Shown here piece after piece: positions 10,635-19,431 of a DNA stretch of 64,000 nt. Source of the stretch: Hormoscilla sp. GM7CHS1pb (GTDB lineage Bacteria; Cyanobacteriota; Cyanobacteriia; Cyanobacteriales; Desertifilaceae); NCBI GenBank assembly GCA_014323675.1, contig JACONN010000002.1, positions 1,656,001 to 1,720,000 on the forward strand, read 5' to 3'. Position 1 is the stretch's first letter, and each line of letters begins with the position of its first letter. The notes below the pieces were generated by a model that did not search any database, had not been told where the DNA came from, and saw nothing but the letters and a program-made list of their open reading frames with translations. Position numbers and translations under genes: made by a program.

Positions 10635-11882
10635 TTAGAATTCTCTGATTTCTATCTGACCCGCAGAACCTCCCAGGGCGCCGCGATTGCCCGGATTGCC
10701 AGGCTCGCCAGGTTCGCCCGAACTGCCCGCCTGTGCGCCCGACGTATTTTTTCCGTTTGCGCTGCCTCCCTCACCGGCTTTGCCCGGACCGCCTGCACCG
10801 CCGGCCTCTCCACCTACACCGGGCTGGCTGGCATCGCTTCGTCCCTCTACGAGATGCCTGTAGCCCTGTGCGATCTCAACCGTTATATCCATAGCCCGAC
10901 CGCCGTTGCCGCCATCGCCGCCATTGCCGCCTTTGCCGCCATTGCCGCCATCGCCGCCATCTTTGGCACTGCAAGTAGTGCAGCCACAGGCTGATGAATT
11001 GCCGCCCTTGCCGCCATCGCCGCCATTGCCGCCCTTGCCGCCATCGCCGCCATCGCCGCCATCGCCGCCACGGGTATAGACAAACAGGTTAGAACCCCCA
11101 TTTTGCAGCTCGATTCTATGCACTTTAATCCGGGAATACACTGCTTCCAAGCCGTCGGCCCCAGTATCTCCGTGGTCTCCGTTACCGCCGTTGTCTCCGT
11201 TACTCCCGGGAGTAGCATAGGTAGTACAGTGCGCCATGCCGCCACAAGATGCATTCGTGCCGTCATTGGCGGATCCCCGATCTGCGCCGCCTCCTCCATT
11301 TTGAGCCTTTTTCGGTGTCTCCCCAACTATGTTAATGTCACCGAGCCGATGGATGTCTTGATTGTCAGTATCTTCGTCTGCCGAACTGCCATCTTTAATC
11401 AGTTCTTGCACTTGCATGTCCAACTGGGCAGCTCGACAGACAATTTTCGAGCCCGCCTTCATTGTCAGCTTGTTGAGATTAATTATTGCTGGTGCGGCCG
11501 TGTCGTCAGGAGTAACATCCCATACCTCCCCAGGCCCTAAAACCTTGTCAGTCATAGAAAGGGTTTCAACCTTCCGGGGAAAGAAGGCATTCATCTCCTC
11601 GTGCTGGTGTTTTGACATGCCCATGCCGCCGACGATATGCCAGATCATAAAATGCACGTTATCGGTATAAGGTAGCCTTTGCCGATCTTTCCTCAAAGAC
11701 TGACGCAGCCACTCCCGCAAATCGTCGTTCATTGGCAGCAGCAATTTGCGTATGCCGTCCGGGTTCTCGACCTGCTTTAGTTGATACTCTATCCCAGTTG
11801 CCTTAATCACTTCGGGATCGTGGCCTAGCTGTAAAGCTTTCTCCAGAAAGCTAGAGGGAAGTTGATTCGTACTGTTGGACAT
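10635..11882 (-). CDS. Gly-rich collagen-like protein upstream of RHS gene
   Basis: 415 residues. The first 190 form an apparently globular domain (with MIWHIVGGMGMSKHQHEEMN and LNKLTMKAGSKIVCRA) that I do not recognise. From about residue 195 the protein becomes Gly-rich, with GGDGGDGGKGGNGG tandem units (about 265-330), a CGCTTC segment and collagen-like GEPGEPGNPGNRG near the end. The GCC/GCCGCCATC repeats at 10900-11070 encode this section. The gene is co-directional with and 184 bp upstream of the SpvB/RHS gene, so the two may be linked, for instance as a surface filament or adaptor; that is inference only. No signal peptide is seen. Start ATG at 11882. Confidence 0.7.
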   Translation of the reverse strand: MSNSTNQLPSSFLEKALQLGHDPEVIKATGIEYQLKQVENPDGIRKLLLPMNDDLREWLRQSLRKDRQRLPYTDNVHFMIWHIVGGMGMSKHQHEEMNAFFPRKVETLSMTDKVLGPGEVWDVTPDDTAAPAIINLNKLTMKAGSKIVCRAAQLDMQVQELIKDGSSADEDTDNQDIHRLGDINIVGETPKKAQNGGGGADRGSANDGTNASCGGMAHCTTYATPGSNGDNGGNGDHGDTGADGLEAVYSRIKVHRIELQNGGSNLFVYTRGGDGGDGGDGGKGGNGGDGGKGGNSSACGCTTCSAKDGGDGGNGGKGGNGGDGGNGGRAMDITVEIAQGYRHLVEGRSDASQPGVGGEAGGAGGPGKAGEGGSANGKNTSGAQAGSSGEPGEPGNPGNRGALGGSAGQIEIREF

Positions 11883-12744
11883 TTTTTCTCCTTAATGCAA
11901 CCCATTTAGCGAAAATTGCTTCGTTTTCATTTTCAAGCAGCCCAGAGCGTTCCACCGGCGACTTAAGGAAGAGACGCTTTTGAGGGAGGTTTTTTGACAA
12001 AAAGCCAATCCCTCTATCTAGCCCGCGAATCTTCCAGCAAGCAGAAATACCCACGCCCCCATTCGCCACATCTGGGGGGGCTCCACATTTGGTATTGCCA
12101 ACAATGGACCCTAGAGATGGGAGAATGAGATCGTTGCCTAGATACGGGTCTTAATAAAGGCGCAGTCTGCTTTGCAGATCGCGAATGAAACTTGTCTAGG
12201 GCATTTGCTCTACTACAACCAATATATAACGTCTAAAATGCTCATGCAAGTGTTTGTAATATTTTGTTACTTATAAAAACTACAAATTTTACTGAGATGT
12301 CGTTCAGCACTCAAACCTTTGCCCTGTAAGGGTTTCGGCTCCGATTGACTGGGTAACTTATAGGAGGTGATAGCTGGATGCAGGCTCCGGGAACCCTCCG
12401 CTGCCCAGATGCATGTAAAATAGCCCCTGGCTAGCCCCTGGCTTTGTTCATGTAGCCGGGGGCCCTTTAGGGTGAGGGCTACCAACGGGTTTTGACCACA
12501 CCCGTGCATCTCAGATACATGTATAGCCCGCGCGGCGTTAGCCGATTTTTCCGGAACGGTAGAGCCCCGTTCGGCTAACGGGGCCGGGCTTTGTTCCTGT
12601 AGCCGGACCCCTCGGCGGAGAGGTCTCCTACCAACGGGTTTTGACCGCACCCTTGCAGAGAGGGGGGAGCCGCTTTCTTAGCCATCGAATCACGCGACCT
12701 TGTGAGTCGATAATGGACTGGTTGAAGGCCATCGCGCTCACGGG
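11883..12744. repeat. Non-coding region with a 67-bp direct repeat
   Basis: No convincing gene. Two copies of a repeat lie at about 12441-12507 and 12588-12653. They share GGCTTTGTTC, TGTAGCCGG and CTACCAACGGGTTTTGACC, while the hairpin between the last two blocks differs (GGGGCCC.. versus GACCCCTC..). A possible coding frame at 11851-12069 overlaps the neighbouring gene and lacks family features. This region should contain the promoter of the Gly-rich gene. Confidence 0.6.
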
Positions 12745-14987
12745 CTACATCATGCCGAAAGATTGCAGGTGCTCATTAATTGCCGAAGCCGTAGTACGAG
12801 TGGCATCCTCGCTTACTGCACCCGAGATCAAAGCCTGATCAGAGAACCCGAGAGCATGGCGCATGAATAAAATGCCATCAGTTAACGCTCCTGCCGTGCC
12901 ATTGCCATCTACATCTAACATTATGTCCCCCATTTCATCCAAGTAGGTAACAATTTCTGATGTATCGCGAGTGGCACCTTCACTTACAACACCTTCAGTC
13001 AAAGTCTCTCCCCTGAACCCGAAGAGATAACGTATGGCCACAAGGCCGTCAGTTAACGCATCTATAACTCCATTCCCATCAATGTCCAGTGCAGGTGATG
13101 GAGCAGGTGATGGAGCGGGGGAGGTTAATGCAATGGAACTGGGGACAAAGTTGCTATTTGCAGGCAGGTCATCTGAGTTGGCACCAAAGTTGATCTGTGT
13201 CCCTGAAAACCCTGGTAGCGCTGTGAAGTTGGCCGTGTAAAGGGTAGGATTAGGACTGTTGGGCCAATTTCCGTTAGCATCTACCCAAGCTTGCAGGATG
13301 TATTTGTCTGTGCTGGGGTCGCCGTCCAAACCCCCGTTGGTAATCGGATCGTCCAAGACTGCACTTATAGGTTGTGCGCCCAAAGGAAAATGCTCGGTCA
13401 GACCAGTGACTGGATCGAATGCTACTTGAGAACTGTCCCAATGCATTTGAAAGACTATTCCTGTGGTGGGAGTTTCCGCAGGTTCAGTAGAGTAGTTGAC
13501 ATCAAAGCTGACACTTGTGTTTGGTTCTACTGCTTTGGTCGGTTCTGAAGGAGTGACTTTCAGTTGAGTGACTTCTTCTGTAGTTGCCTTCTGAACTTGA
13601 ACTACATAGATAGCATTAACGCCTTTACTGGTCAAATCATTGCTGCCATCGCCGTTGATGTCGATGCTGTCCCAGAACTCTCCTGTAGTCCACACATTAC
13701 CATTGCTGTCGGCGGCTATGTCAACGCCAACGGCACCATCGCTACCGCCGATCTTTAAGGCCTGAACCAAATTTCCCGAAGAGTCGAACTGGGCTACATA
13801 ACTATCGATGAAAGAGCTATCGCTAGTCAAATCATTGTTGCCGTCTCCGTCGAGGTCGATGCTGCCCCGGAACTGTCCTGTAACCCACAGATGATCATTG
13901 CTATCGATGGCTATGGCTTCGGTATGGTCGGCTTCGCCATGCTCACCGATCTTTAAGGCCTTGACGAAATCACCATTGCTCGAGAACTTGGCTACATATT
14001 CATCAATGGGAAAAGGATACTCTTTTGAGCCATCGGTCAAATCATTGGTGCCGTCTCCGTCGATGTCGATGTTGCCCTGAAACTGTCCTTTAACCCACAC
14101 ATCACCCTTGCTGTCGGTGGCTATGTCAAGGCTGTAGTCCCGATCGCTACCGCCGATATTTTTGGCAAAGAGCAAAGCCCCCTCCGAGTCGAACTTGGCT
14201 ACATAGCCATCTCTGCTGCCATTATTACTGGTCAAATCATTATTGCCGTCTTCGTCGATGTCGATGCTGCCGGAGAAAGAGCCTGTAGTCCACACATGAT
14301 CATCCTTGTCGATGGCTATGCCATGACCAACGTCATCACCGCTACCGCCGATCTGGAAGACGTTGACCAAATCCCCCTCTGAGTCGAACTTGGCGAAATA
14401 GCTATCTCGACGGCCGCCATTACTGGTCAAATCATCTTCTCCGTCTCCGTCGATGTCGAGGTGGCGCCAGAAACTTCCTTTAGTCCACACATTATCTTTG
14501 CTGTCGATGGCTATGCTCTTGCCCGATTCAGTGTGATCAGTATAACGTCCGTGGATCTCTAAGGCCTGAACAAAGTCTCCCTCCGAGTTGAACTTGGCTA
14601 AATAGTGACCATCACGATCTGAACTGGTCAAATCATCTTTTCGTCTCCGTCGATGTCGATGCTGCCATGGAACCCTCCTAACACCCACGCATTATCATTG
14701 CTGTCGGTGGCTATGCCTATGCCCTTGTCTGGGAGTAAAATCTCAGTATTGCCGAAATCATAGGCCCGAACCAACTTCCCTTCAGAGTCGAACTTGACTA
14801 CATAGCTATCGAAAGAGCCATTACTGATCAAATCATGTTCTCCGTCGCCGTCGAGGTCGATGCTGTCCCTGAACTCTCCTGTAATCCAGACATCACCATT
14901 GCGGTCGATGGCTATGTCCTTGACTTCCTCCCCCACACCGCTACTGCCGATCTGGAAGGCAACCTGATCCATTACTGTTGATTCCAT
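12745..14987 (-). CDS. SBBP-repeat / cohesin-like / dockerin-like exported protein (frameshifted)
   Basis: About 745 residues once a one-base deletion near 14640 is bridged (the first frame ends [12 protein letters not shown]; the next continues KDDLTSS). There are about eight SBBP beta-propeller units of the form VAKFDSEGxLV...[25 protein letters not shown], where the DxDGDG loops look Ca-binding. A cohesin-like region follows (SVSFDVNYSTEPAET, FQMHWDSSQVAFDP), then a SPAPSPAPSPA linker, then two dockerin-like DIDGNGxxDALTDG modules at the C-terminus. Such proteins are normally exported to the cell surface. No classical signal peptide is seen, so the start (14987) or the secretion route is uncertain. 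Confidence 0.75.
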
Positions 14988-15083
14988 CTTTTTGAACCTC
15001 CTCTTTGGTTAACTCTTCTGCCTCTCCCAATCCCCACCCCCCCAACCTGTTACTATCCTCCCTCGGTTTCCGCTTTATCCGGA

Positions 15084-16736
15084 TTATATGAGAGGATTTC
15101 CTTGGACGTTGAAGTCATTTATATCGTTCAGCCCGGGTGGTACTGGACCTTCCAGAGAATTGTTTTGCAACCACAGTTTTGTTAGGTTGCTCAGGTTTTC
15201 TAGCGAGGAAGGTATTGTCCCCGTTAGATTGTTATGGTCCAGGTAAATGTTTTGCAGCTCGGTGGCGTTCCCCAATTCCGGTGGGATGCTGCCACTCAGG
15301 GAATTGTTCCCCATCCATAATTCTTGTAGGTTGCTGAGATTCCCCAATTCAGGGGGAATCGAACCACTCAAGGAGTTCTTGTTCAGTTTCAACCACGTTA
15401 AATTACGTAGGTTCCCCAATTCAGGGGGAATGTTACCTGTTAGGGAATTGTGGTCCAACCACAGGTGTGTCAGGTTGTCTAGGTCCCCTAATTCAGGGGG
15501 AATGGTGCCGCTCAGGCCGCTGCGGTCCAGTTCTATTTTCTGCAAGGCAGTGAGCTTGCCTAACTCAGAAGGGAGCGCACGGCTCACCCCGGCTGTGAGT
15601 TCCGTCACTCGGGATTTCTCGGCTGTCACCCCATCCAACCCGTTAACCTTTATAGCAAGGGGAACGGAACCATGTTCCTCATCACTGACGGGCATGTGCT
15701 CGCGGTCGGTGCTGAGATTCCAATGGCCATTATTGATATCCTTCAGGACTCCATAATCGCTGGCGTTGATGAGGTAAAGCCCAGCACTAGAGCTCTTAAA
15801 GGACACCGAGATATTGAACTTATCCGTTACGGAGCCTCCCGCATCATCTGATGCAGTTACGGTTACAAGAGAATTGCTATCATCAGGATCAGCAGCAACA
15901 TTAGCAGCAGTATCCCAATCAGGCGTGCCACTAATCACCCCAGTAATGGAGTCAATGGTTAACCAGTCTGGCAAACCGCTAGCGCTGTAACTGGTAATAT
16001 TATCGTTAATGTCGCCAAAGTTCCCGCTGACATCTATGCTGAGGTTGTGATTGCGAGTGGAGTTCCTGTCGTATTCTACGACAGTATCCACGTCCTCGAT
16101 CGGAACTCCAACATAGGGTGGATTCTCCAACCGTTTGGTTGCCGATAAAGCTTCGACACTTGCGGGTAGATCGCCGGTTAGGTGGTTACCTTGGAGCCAG
16201 AGGTTCCGCAAACCGGTGAGGTTGCCGAGCTCCGGCGGGATTGCGCCGGTGAGCTCATTCTGCCACAGGTACAGGTTTTGTAAACTGGTTAGATTGCCCA
16301 ACTCAGGGGGGATGGTCCCGGTTAGGGCGTTCGCAGACAACCCGAGGATCTGCAGGTTGGCGAGCTCACCCAACTCGGTCGGGATTGTGCCGGTGATCTC
16401 GTTGTTGTGCAGCCGGAGTTTCGTTAAATTACTCAGCTCACCCAGCTCAGACGGTATAGTACCGGTGAGGGAGTTGTTGGTTAAGCTGAGATTTCGTAAT
16501 TGGTCAAGTCCACCCAGCTCAGGGGGGATGTTGCCGACCAGGTTGTTGTCGTCGAGTTTGATTTCCGTTACTCGCGAATCCTCAACCGTAATCCCATGCC
16601 AGGTGGCAACGACATCAGCATCGGGGGGGGTGTCGCTGGCGACGTTCCAGTTTTGCTTGTTTAACCAAGTTTGTCCGCCGGTCTGATTGTACAGGGCCCT
16701 TATGCCTAAATAGTCGGTGGCATTGATAGCCGTCAT
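15084..16736 (-). CDS. Plant-type leucine-rich repeat protein with Ig/cadherin-like insert
   Basis: I start at the ATG at 16736 because a GAGG motif precedes it; the longer frame would need TTG at 16796. The N-terminus (NATDYLGIRALYNQTGGQTW) is typical of cyanobacterial LRR proteins. Two LRR arrays of the plant-like type (LTGxIPPELGNLxxLxxLxL) occupy about residues 60-195 and 390-545. Between them is a putative-Ig/dystroglycan-cadherin type domain with GLPDWLTIDSITGVISGTPDW. It is likely a surface protein for ligand or cell contact; no signal peptide or anchor is seen. It lies just upstream of the SBBP gene on the same strand, about 100 bp apart, suggesting co-expression of surface proteins. 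Confidence 0.8.
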   Translation of the reverse strand: MTAINATDYLGIRALYNQTGGQTWLNKQNWNVASDTPPDADVVATWHGITVEDSRVTEIKLDDNNLVGNIPPELGGLDQLRNLSLTNNSLTGTIPSELGELSNLTKLRLHNNEITGTIPTELGELANLQILGLSANALTGTIPPELGNLTSLQNLYLWQNELTGAIPPELGNLTGLRNLWLQGNHLTGDLPASVEALSATKRLENPPYVGVPIEDVDTVVEYDRNSTRNHNLSIDVSGNFGDINDNITSYSASGLPDWLTIDSITGVISGTPDWDTAANVAADPDDSNSLVTVTASDDAGGSVTDKFNISVSFKSSSAGLYLINASDYGVLKDINNGHWNLSTDREHMPVSDEEHGSVPLAIKVNGLDGVTAEKSRVTELTAGVSRALPSELGKLTALQKIELDRSGLSGTIPPELGDLDNLTHLWLDHNSLTGNIPPELGNLRNLTWLKLNKNSLSGSIPPELGNLSNLQELWMGNNSLSGSIPPELGNATELQNIYLDHNNLTGTIPSSLENLSNLTKLWLQNNSLEGPVPPGLNDINDFNVQGNPLI

Positions 16737-16896
16737 AGGCTTTTCCTCGTCTTTTGGAACTGAATACAGCCTAGCCAACCCGGTTGAGTTTTGCAACCCC
16801 TGTTAATTCATTTTTTCTTATGCTTCATATAAGCTGAAGTTTATGGATCTTTGGCGTAGTGCTTGACAAGGGATAGGATATCGGTCTAGGATCTCT

Positions 16897-16932
16897 GTTA
16901 GCGTCCCTGTGGGGACGGGAATTAATGGAAAC
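16897..16932 (+). CRISPR. Solitary CRISPR-like repeat
   Basis: A 36-nt unit beginning GTTAGCGTCCC and ending TTAATGGAAAC, with an internal GTCCC-TGTG-GGGAC hairpin. Length, 3' GAAAC end and central stem fit cyanobacterial CRISPR repeats. I find no second copy within 200 bp on either side and no cas genes in the window, so this is at most an orphan or the last survivor of an array. Confidence 0.4.
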
Positions 16933-17177
16933 ATCAGTTAGCCGATTTTCATCAGTGCGGGTAGCGATCGCGATGGGTTTGAGCCGGTGTGGCAGGCTGT
17001 GGCTGAGATTCTTGCTGTGCCGGTGTTGAGGCAGTTTGAGTTTGGCACTGTAAGCAATTGTCAGACATTGCATGCAATTATCAGACAGTCAAGAGTTCGA
17101 CCTAAGACCAACTTTACGGCTTCCCAGGGGTGAAGGTTCGTAGTAAGCACGAAGAGTGCTTCTCAAGTCGGAAGCGC

Positions 17178-17429
17178 CTAGAGGCGATCGTCGATCGGAA
17201 CTACCCCAGTTGGACTGTGAAAGTGCAGATCGTGCCTTTAGAAGATGCGGCGACTTACCGCTTCGATCCCTTCGGCTTGACGAAGGTCTGGCCCCATAAG
17301 GACTATCCGATGGTTGCGATCGGGAACCTGGTGCTCGATCGCAACCCGGAAAATTACTTTGCGGAAGTGGAACAAGCAGCATTTTCTCCCTCTAACGTAG
17401 AGAAATTTCCAGCAAAGCGGAATTTTTAA
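17178..17429 (+). pseudogene. Catalase remnant (C-terminal part of core domain)
   Basis: About 80 residues clearly match heme catalases: [16 protein letters not shown], then [17 protein letters not shown] and [20 protein letters not shown]. In intact enzymes of about 480 residues this block follows the active-site half and precedes the proximal heme tyrosine region. Here the N-terminal catalytic part is missing: a GTTCGTAGTAAG palindrome sits directly upstream (17135-17161). The match also stops at AFSPSNV, before the expected VPGIGFSPD. It cannot be functional. Confidence 0.8.
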
Positions 17430-17438
17430 GCCTAGCGG

Positions 17439-18065
17439 CTAAAGCTCTACTTGAGGCAGTTCTGCTTGCCGATCGACCCAACCTTCAGCAGGTGGAGATG
17501 AAGGAATGTTTTGATAACCAACGGATCTTAATCGATTTCCTACCGCTTGCCATCGCGCTGCCACGTCCCGATCGGCATCAACTACGAGTCCCACCGGGGC
17601 AGTTTTGCCATAGCGCCAGAATTTCCCCCCGATCGATCCATCTGGACTGCCAGGAAACTTAAATTTAGCATCTTCCGAGAACCAGATCAATTCAAATACC
17701 GGGGCATCATGTTCGACTTTCTCTTCCGGGTTTGGTGGCGATAAGGGAGACAATTTGATTTCCAGTTGGCGCGATCGCTCTTGCTGAGATTTTAGGCATA
17801 TTTTCTGAAAAAAGTTCAATTGATGACCGCGAAACAAATGCCGGACGTGATAGCGAGTTGGTGTTGCGGGCAATATTTCCCCTCGGTTAGATAGCAGTGA
17901 CAGCAAACTTTCTGGTTTACGGTGATTAACTAACAGATATACTGCTTCCATGAAACTGGTTTTGCCAATTTCGTTACTACCAACAATCAGGTTGACTGGC
18001 GCTAATCCTGTGATGGTAAAATCTTTGAAGCAGCGGTAGTTTTCTATCGTAATATCTCGTAACAT
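17439..18065 (-). pseudogene. AAA ATPase N-terminus fused to DUF3226-like fragment
   Basis: The first 150 residues begin MLRDITIENYRCFKDFTITG with Walker A GSNEIGKTS (about 29-37), typical of SMC/OLD-like AAA ATPases that guide nucleases. No Walker B or signature motif follows. Instead, from about residue 160 the sequence turns into APVGLVVDADRDVAARWQ, the start of a DUF3226 (Toprim-like) protein that is normally encoded next to such ATPases. The frame is open, so this looks like an in-frame deletion joining the two neighbours. It is probably inactive. The first codons are duplicated upstream by an 81-bp tandem repeat. Confidence 0.65.
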
Positions 18066-18193
18066 TTTCCCGGTTTTCGTTCTTAGGTTCGTAGTAAGGA
18101 CTTTAGTCCTTCTGCGGTAGTTTTCTATCGAATATCTCGTAACATTTTCCCGGTTCTCGTACTTAGGTTCGTAGTAAGGACTTTAGTCCTTCT
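18033..18193. repeat. 81-bp tandem duplication covering an ATPase start
   Basis: Unit 1 is 18033-18113 and unit 2 is 18114-18193 (one base shorter, a few substitutions). Each unit contains the first codons of the AAA gene (GATATTACGATAGAAAACTA on the minus strand) and one GTTCGTAGTAAGGACTTTAG hairpin. Confidence 0.85.
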
Positions 18194-18203
18194 GCAGGTA
18201 GGT

Positions 18204-18479
18204 TGAGGACTTTAGTCCTCACTACGAACGGTTACTAACCCACCCTACATTGGCATCTTTAACACTCCAACCGGAACGAGTTTCATATCCAGCTAGCAGT
18301 ACTGTCATATCGTCCCAGTATTTGTGTAAGTCTAAAGGAGAAACATCCCACTCTGAGGCAAAGGGAGAAACAGATCTGTCCCACCTTGATTTAACGAACC
18401 AGTCCACTTGAGACGGATTATTCTTGAACTCATCAAGTATTTCTGGTGGAATTCGTTTAAGTTCACATATAATACTCAT
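18204..18479 (-). pseudogene. Truncated DUF1877-family protein
   Basis: The 85-residue frame (stop at 18222) starts MSIICELKRIPPEILDEF and contains SPLDLHKYWDDMTVLLAG, the conserved 'LDLDKSWDGLHYLLTG' block of DUF1877/YfbM-like proteins. Normal members have about 160 residues. Here the frame runs into an inverted GTTCGTAGTAAG palindrome at 18204-18229 and stops, so the C-terminal half is lost. Function of the family is unknown. Confidence 0.6.
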
Positions 18480-18577
18480 TTCTCAACTATTTGATAAACA
18501 TCAATAAACATCTCAGACTTAATATAACACTCCGGCGTTGGTAGCGGGCTCATGCCCGCCACCAACGAGGCCAAAAT

Positions 18578-19329
18578 TTAGACGCGAACGGGGGATGCTG
18601 GCTTGACAGTTGCCAGGGCTTCCACTAAACTGCGGACAGCAGCAACCATTGCCACTTCGCTATCCAGGCGGTTAACGGCAGAACCGACGCCGACCCCAGC
18701 AGCACCAGCGGCGATCGCCAGGGGTGCGGTAACGCTAGAGATACCGGAAGCACAAAGGACTGGTACTTTAACGGCGCGGGAAATTTCATAAGCAGCAGCT
18801 AAAGTGGGAGCAGCTTTTTCAAGTAACCCGAGGGTGCCCGAGTGAGTGGGGGTGCTGCTAGTACCGCCTTCCGTTTGAATGATATCAGCCCCGCCTGCAC
18901 CAAGTCTTCTGCCAGTTGCACCTGTTCGTCCAAGGGCAAGATGTGAGGGACCGTAACAGAGAGGGTAATATCAGGAAGGAGCGATCGGGTTTGGCGAGTC
19001 AGCTGCAACACCTCTGGGGCCTCAAACCGCCGTCCTTGGGCATAGAAAGCATCAAAGTTACCAATTTCAATCAAGTCAGCACCAGCGGCCACCACAGGTA
19101 GGAACTTCTCCGGTTCCACAGCGGAGACGCAGACAGGCAAGTTGCCGATCTGACGGCACAGGCGCACCAAGTCTGGGTCGGCAGCAATATCAACGCAAGT
19201 AGCACCGCCCAAGTCAGCCGCCTTGACAGTAGCAGCGACCTTTTGGGGATTAAAATTAGTCAAGCCACTGATAATCTTGAGTACAGAGCCTCGAAGGGCA
19301 AAGGCACTCTGGAGTTTAGGATGCATCAT
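18578..19329 (-). CDS. DUF561 / Ycf23-like TIM-barrel protein (frameshifted)
   Basis: A cyanobacterial and plastid conserved protein of about 250 residues; function unproven. The first frame (18799-19329) shows LRGSVLKIISGLTNF, AADLGGATCVDIAAD and AGADLIEIGNFDAFY, then breaks at AEDLVQAG. The other frame continues ADIIQTEGGTSSTPTHSGTL through ASGISSVTAPLAIAAGAAG to a TAA at 18578. One missing G in the GGGG run near 18888 explains the break. Because the second half is fully conserved, I treat this as one gene with a sequencing or recent frameshift lesion. It is transcribed away from the membrane protein at 19432. Confidence 0.85.
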
Positions 19330-19431
19330 GGTTCGTTCAACTGTTTGGTGAAAAACTGCCAGTAAATTTAGCTGGCATAGTCCTAAAGTAGAATAACTCG
19401 AACAGAGTCAGACTTAATTCCTAGTTAGCTT

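Noticed and set aside
11851..12069. 72-codon minus-strand frame
   Set aside because: Overlaps the Gly-rich gene start, basic low-information sequence, no ribosome binding site.
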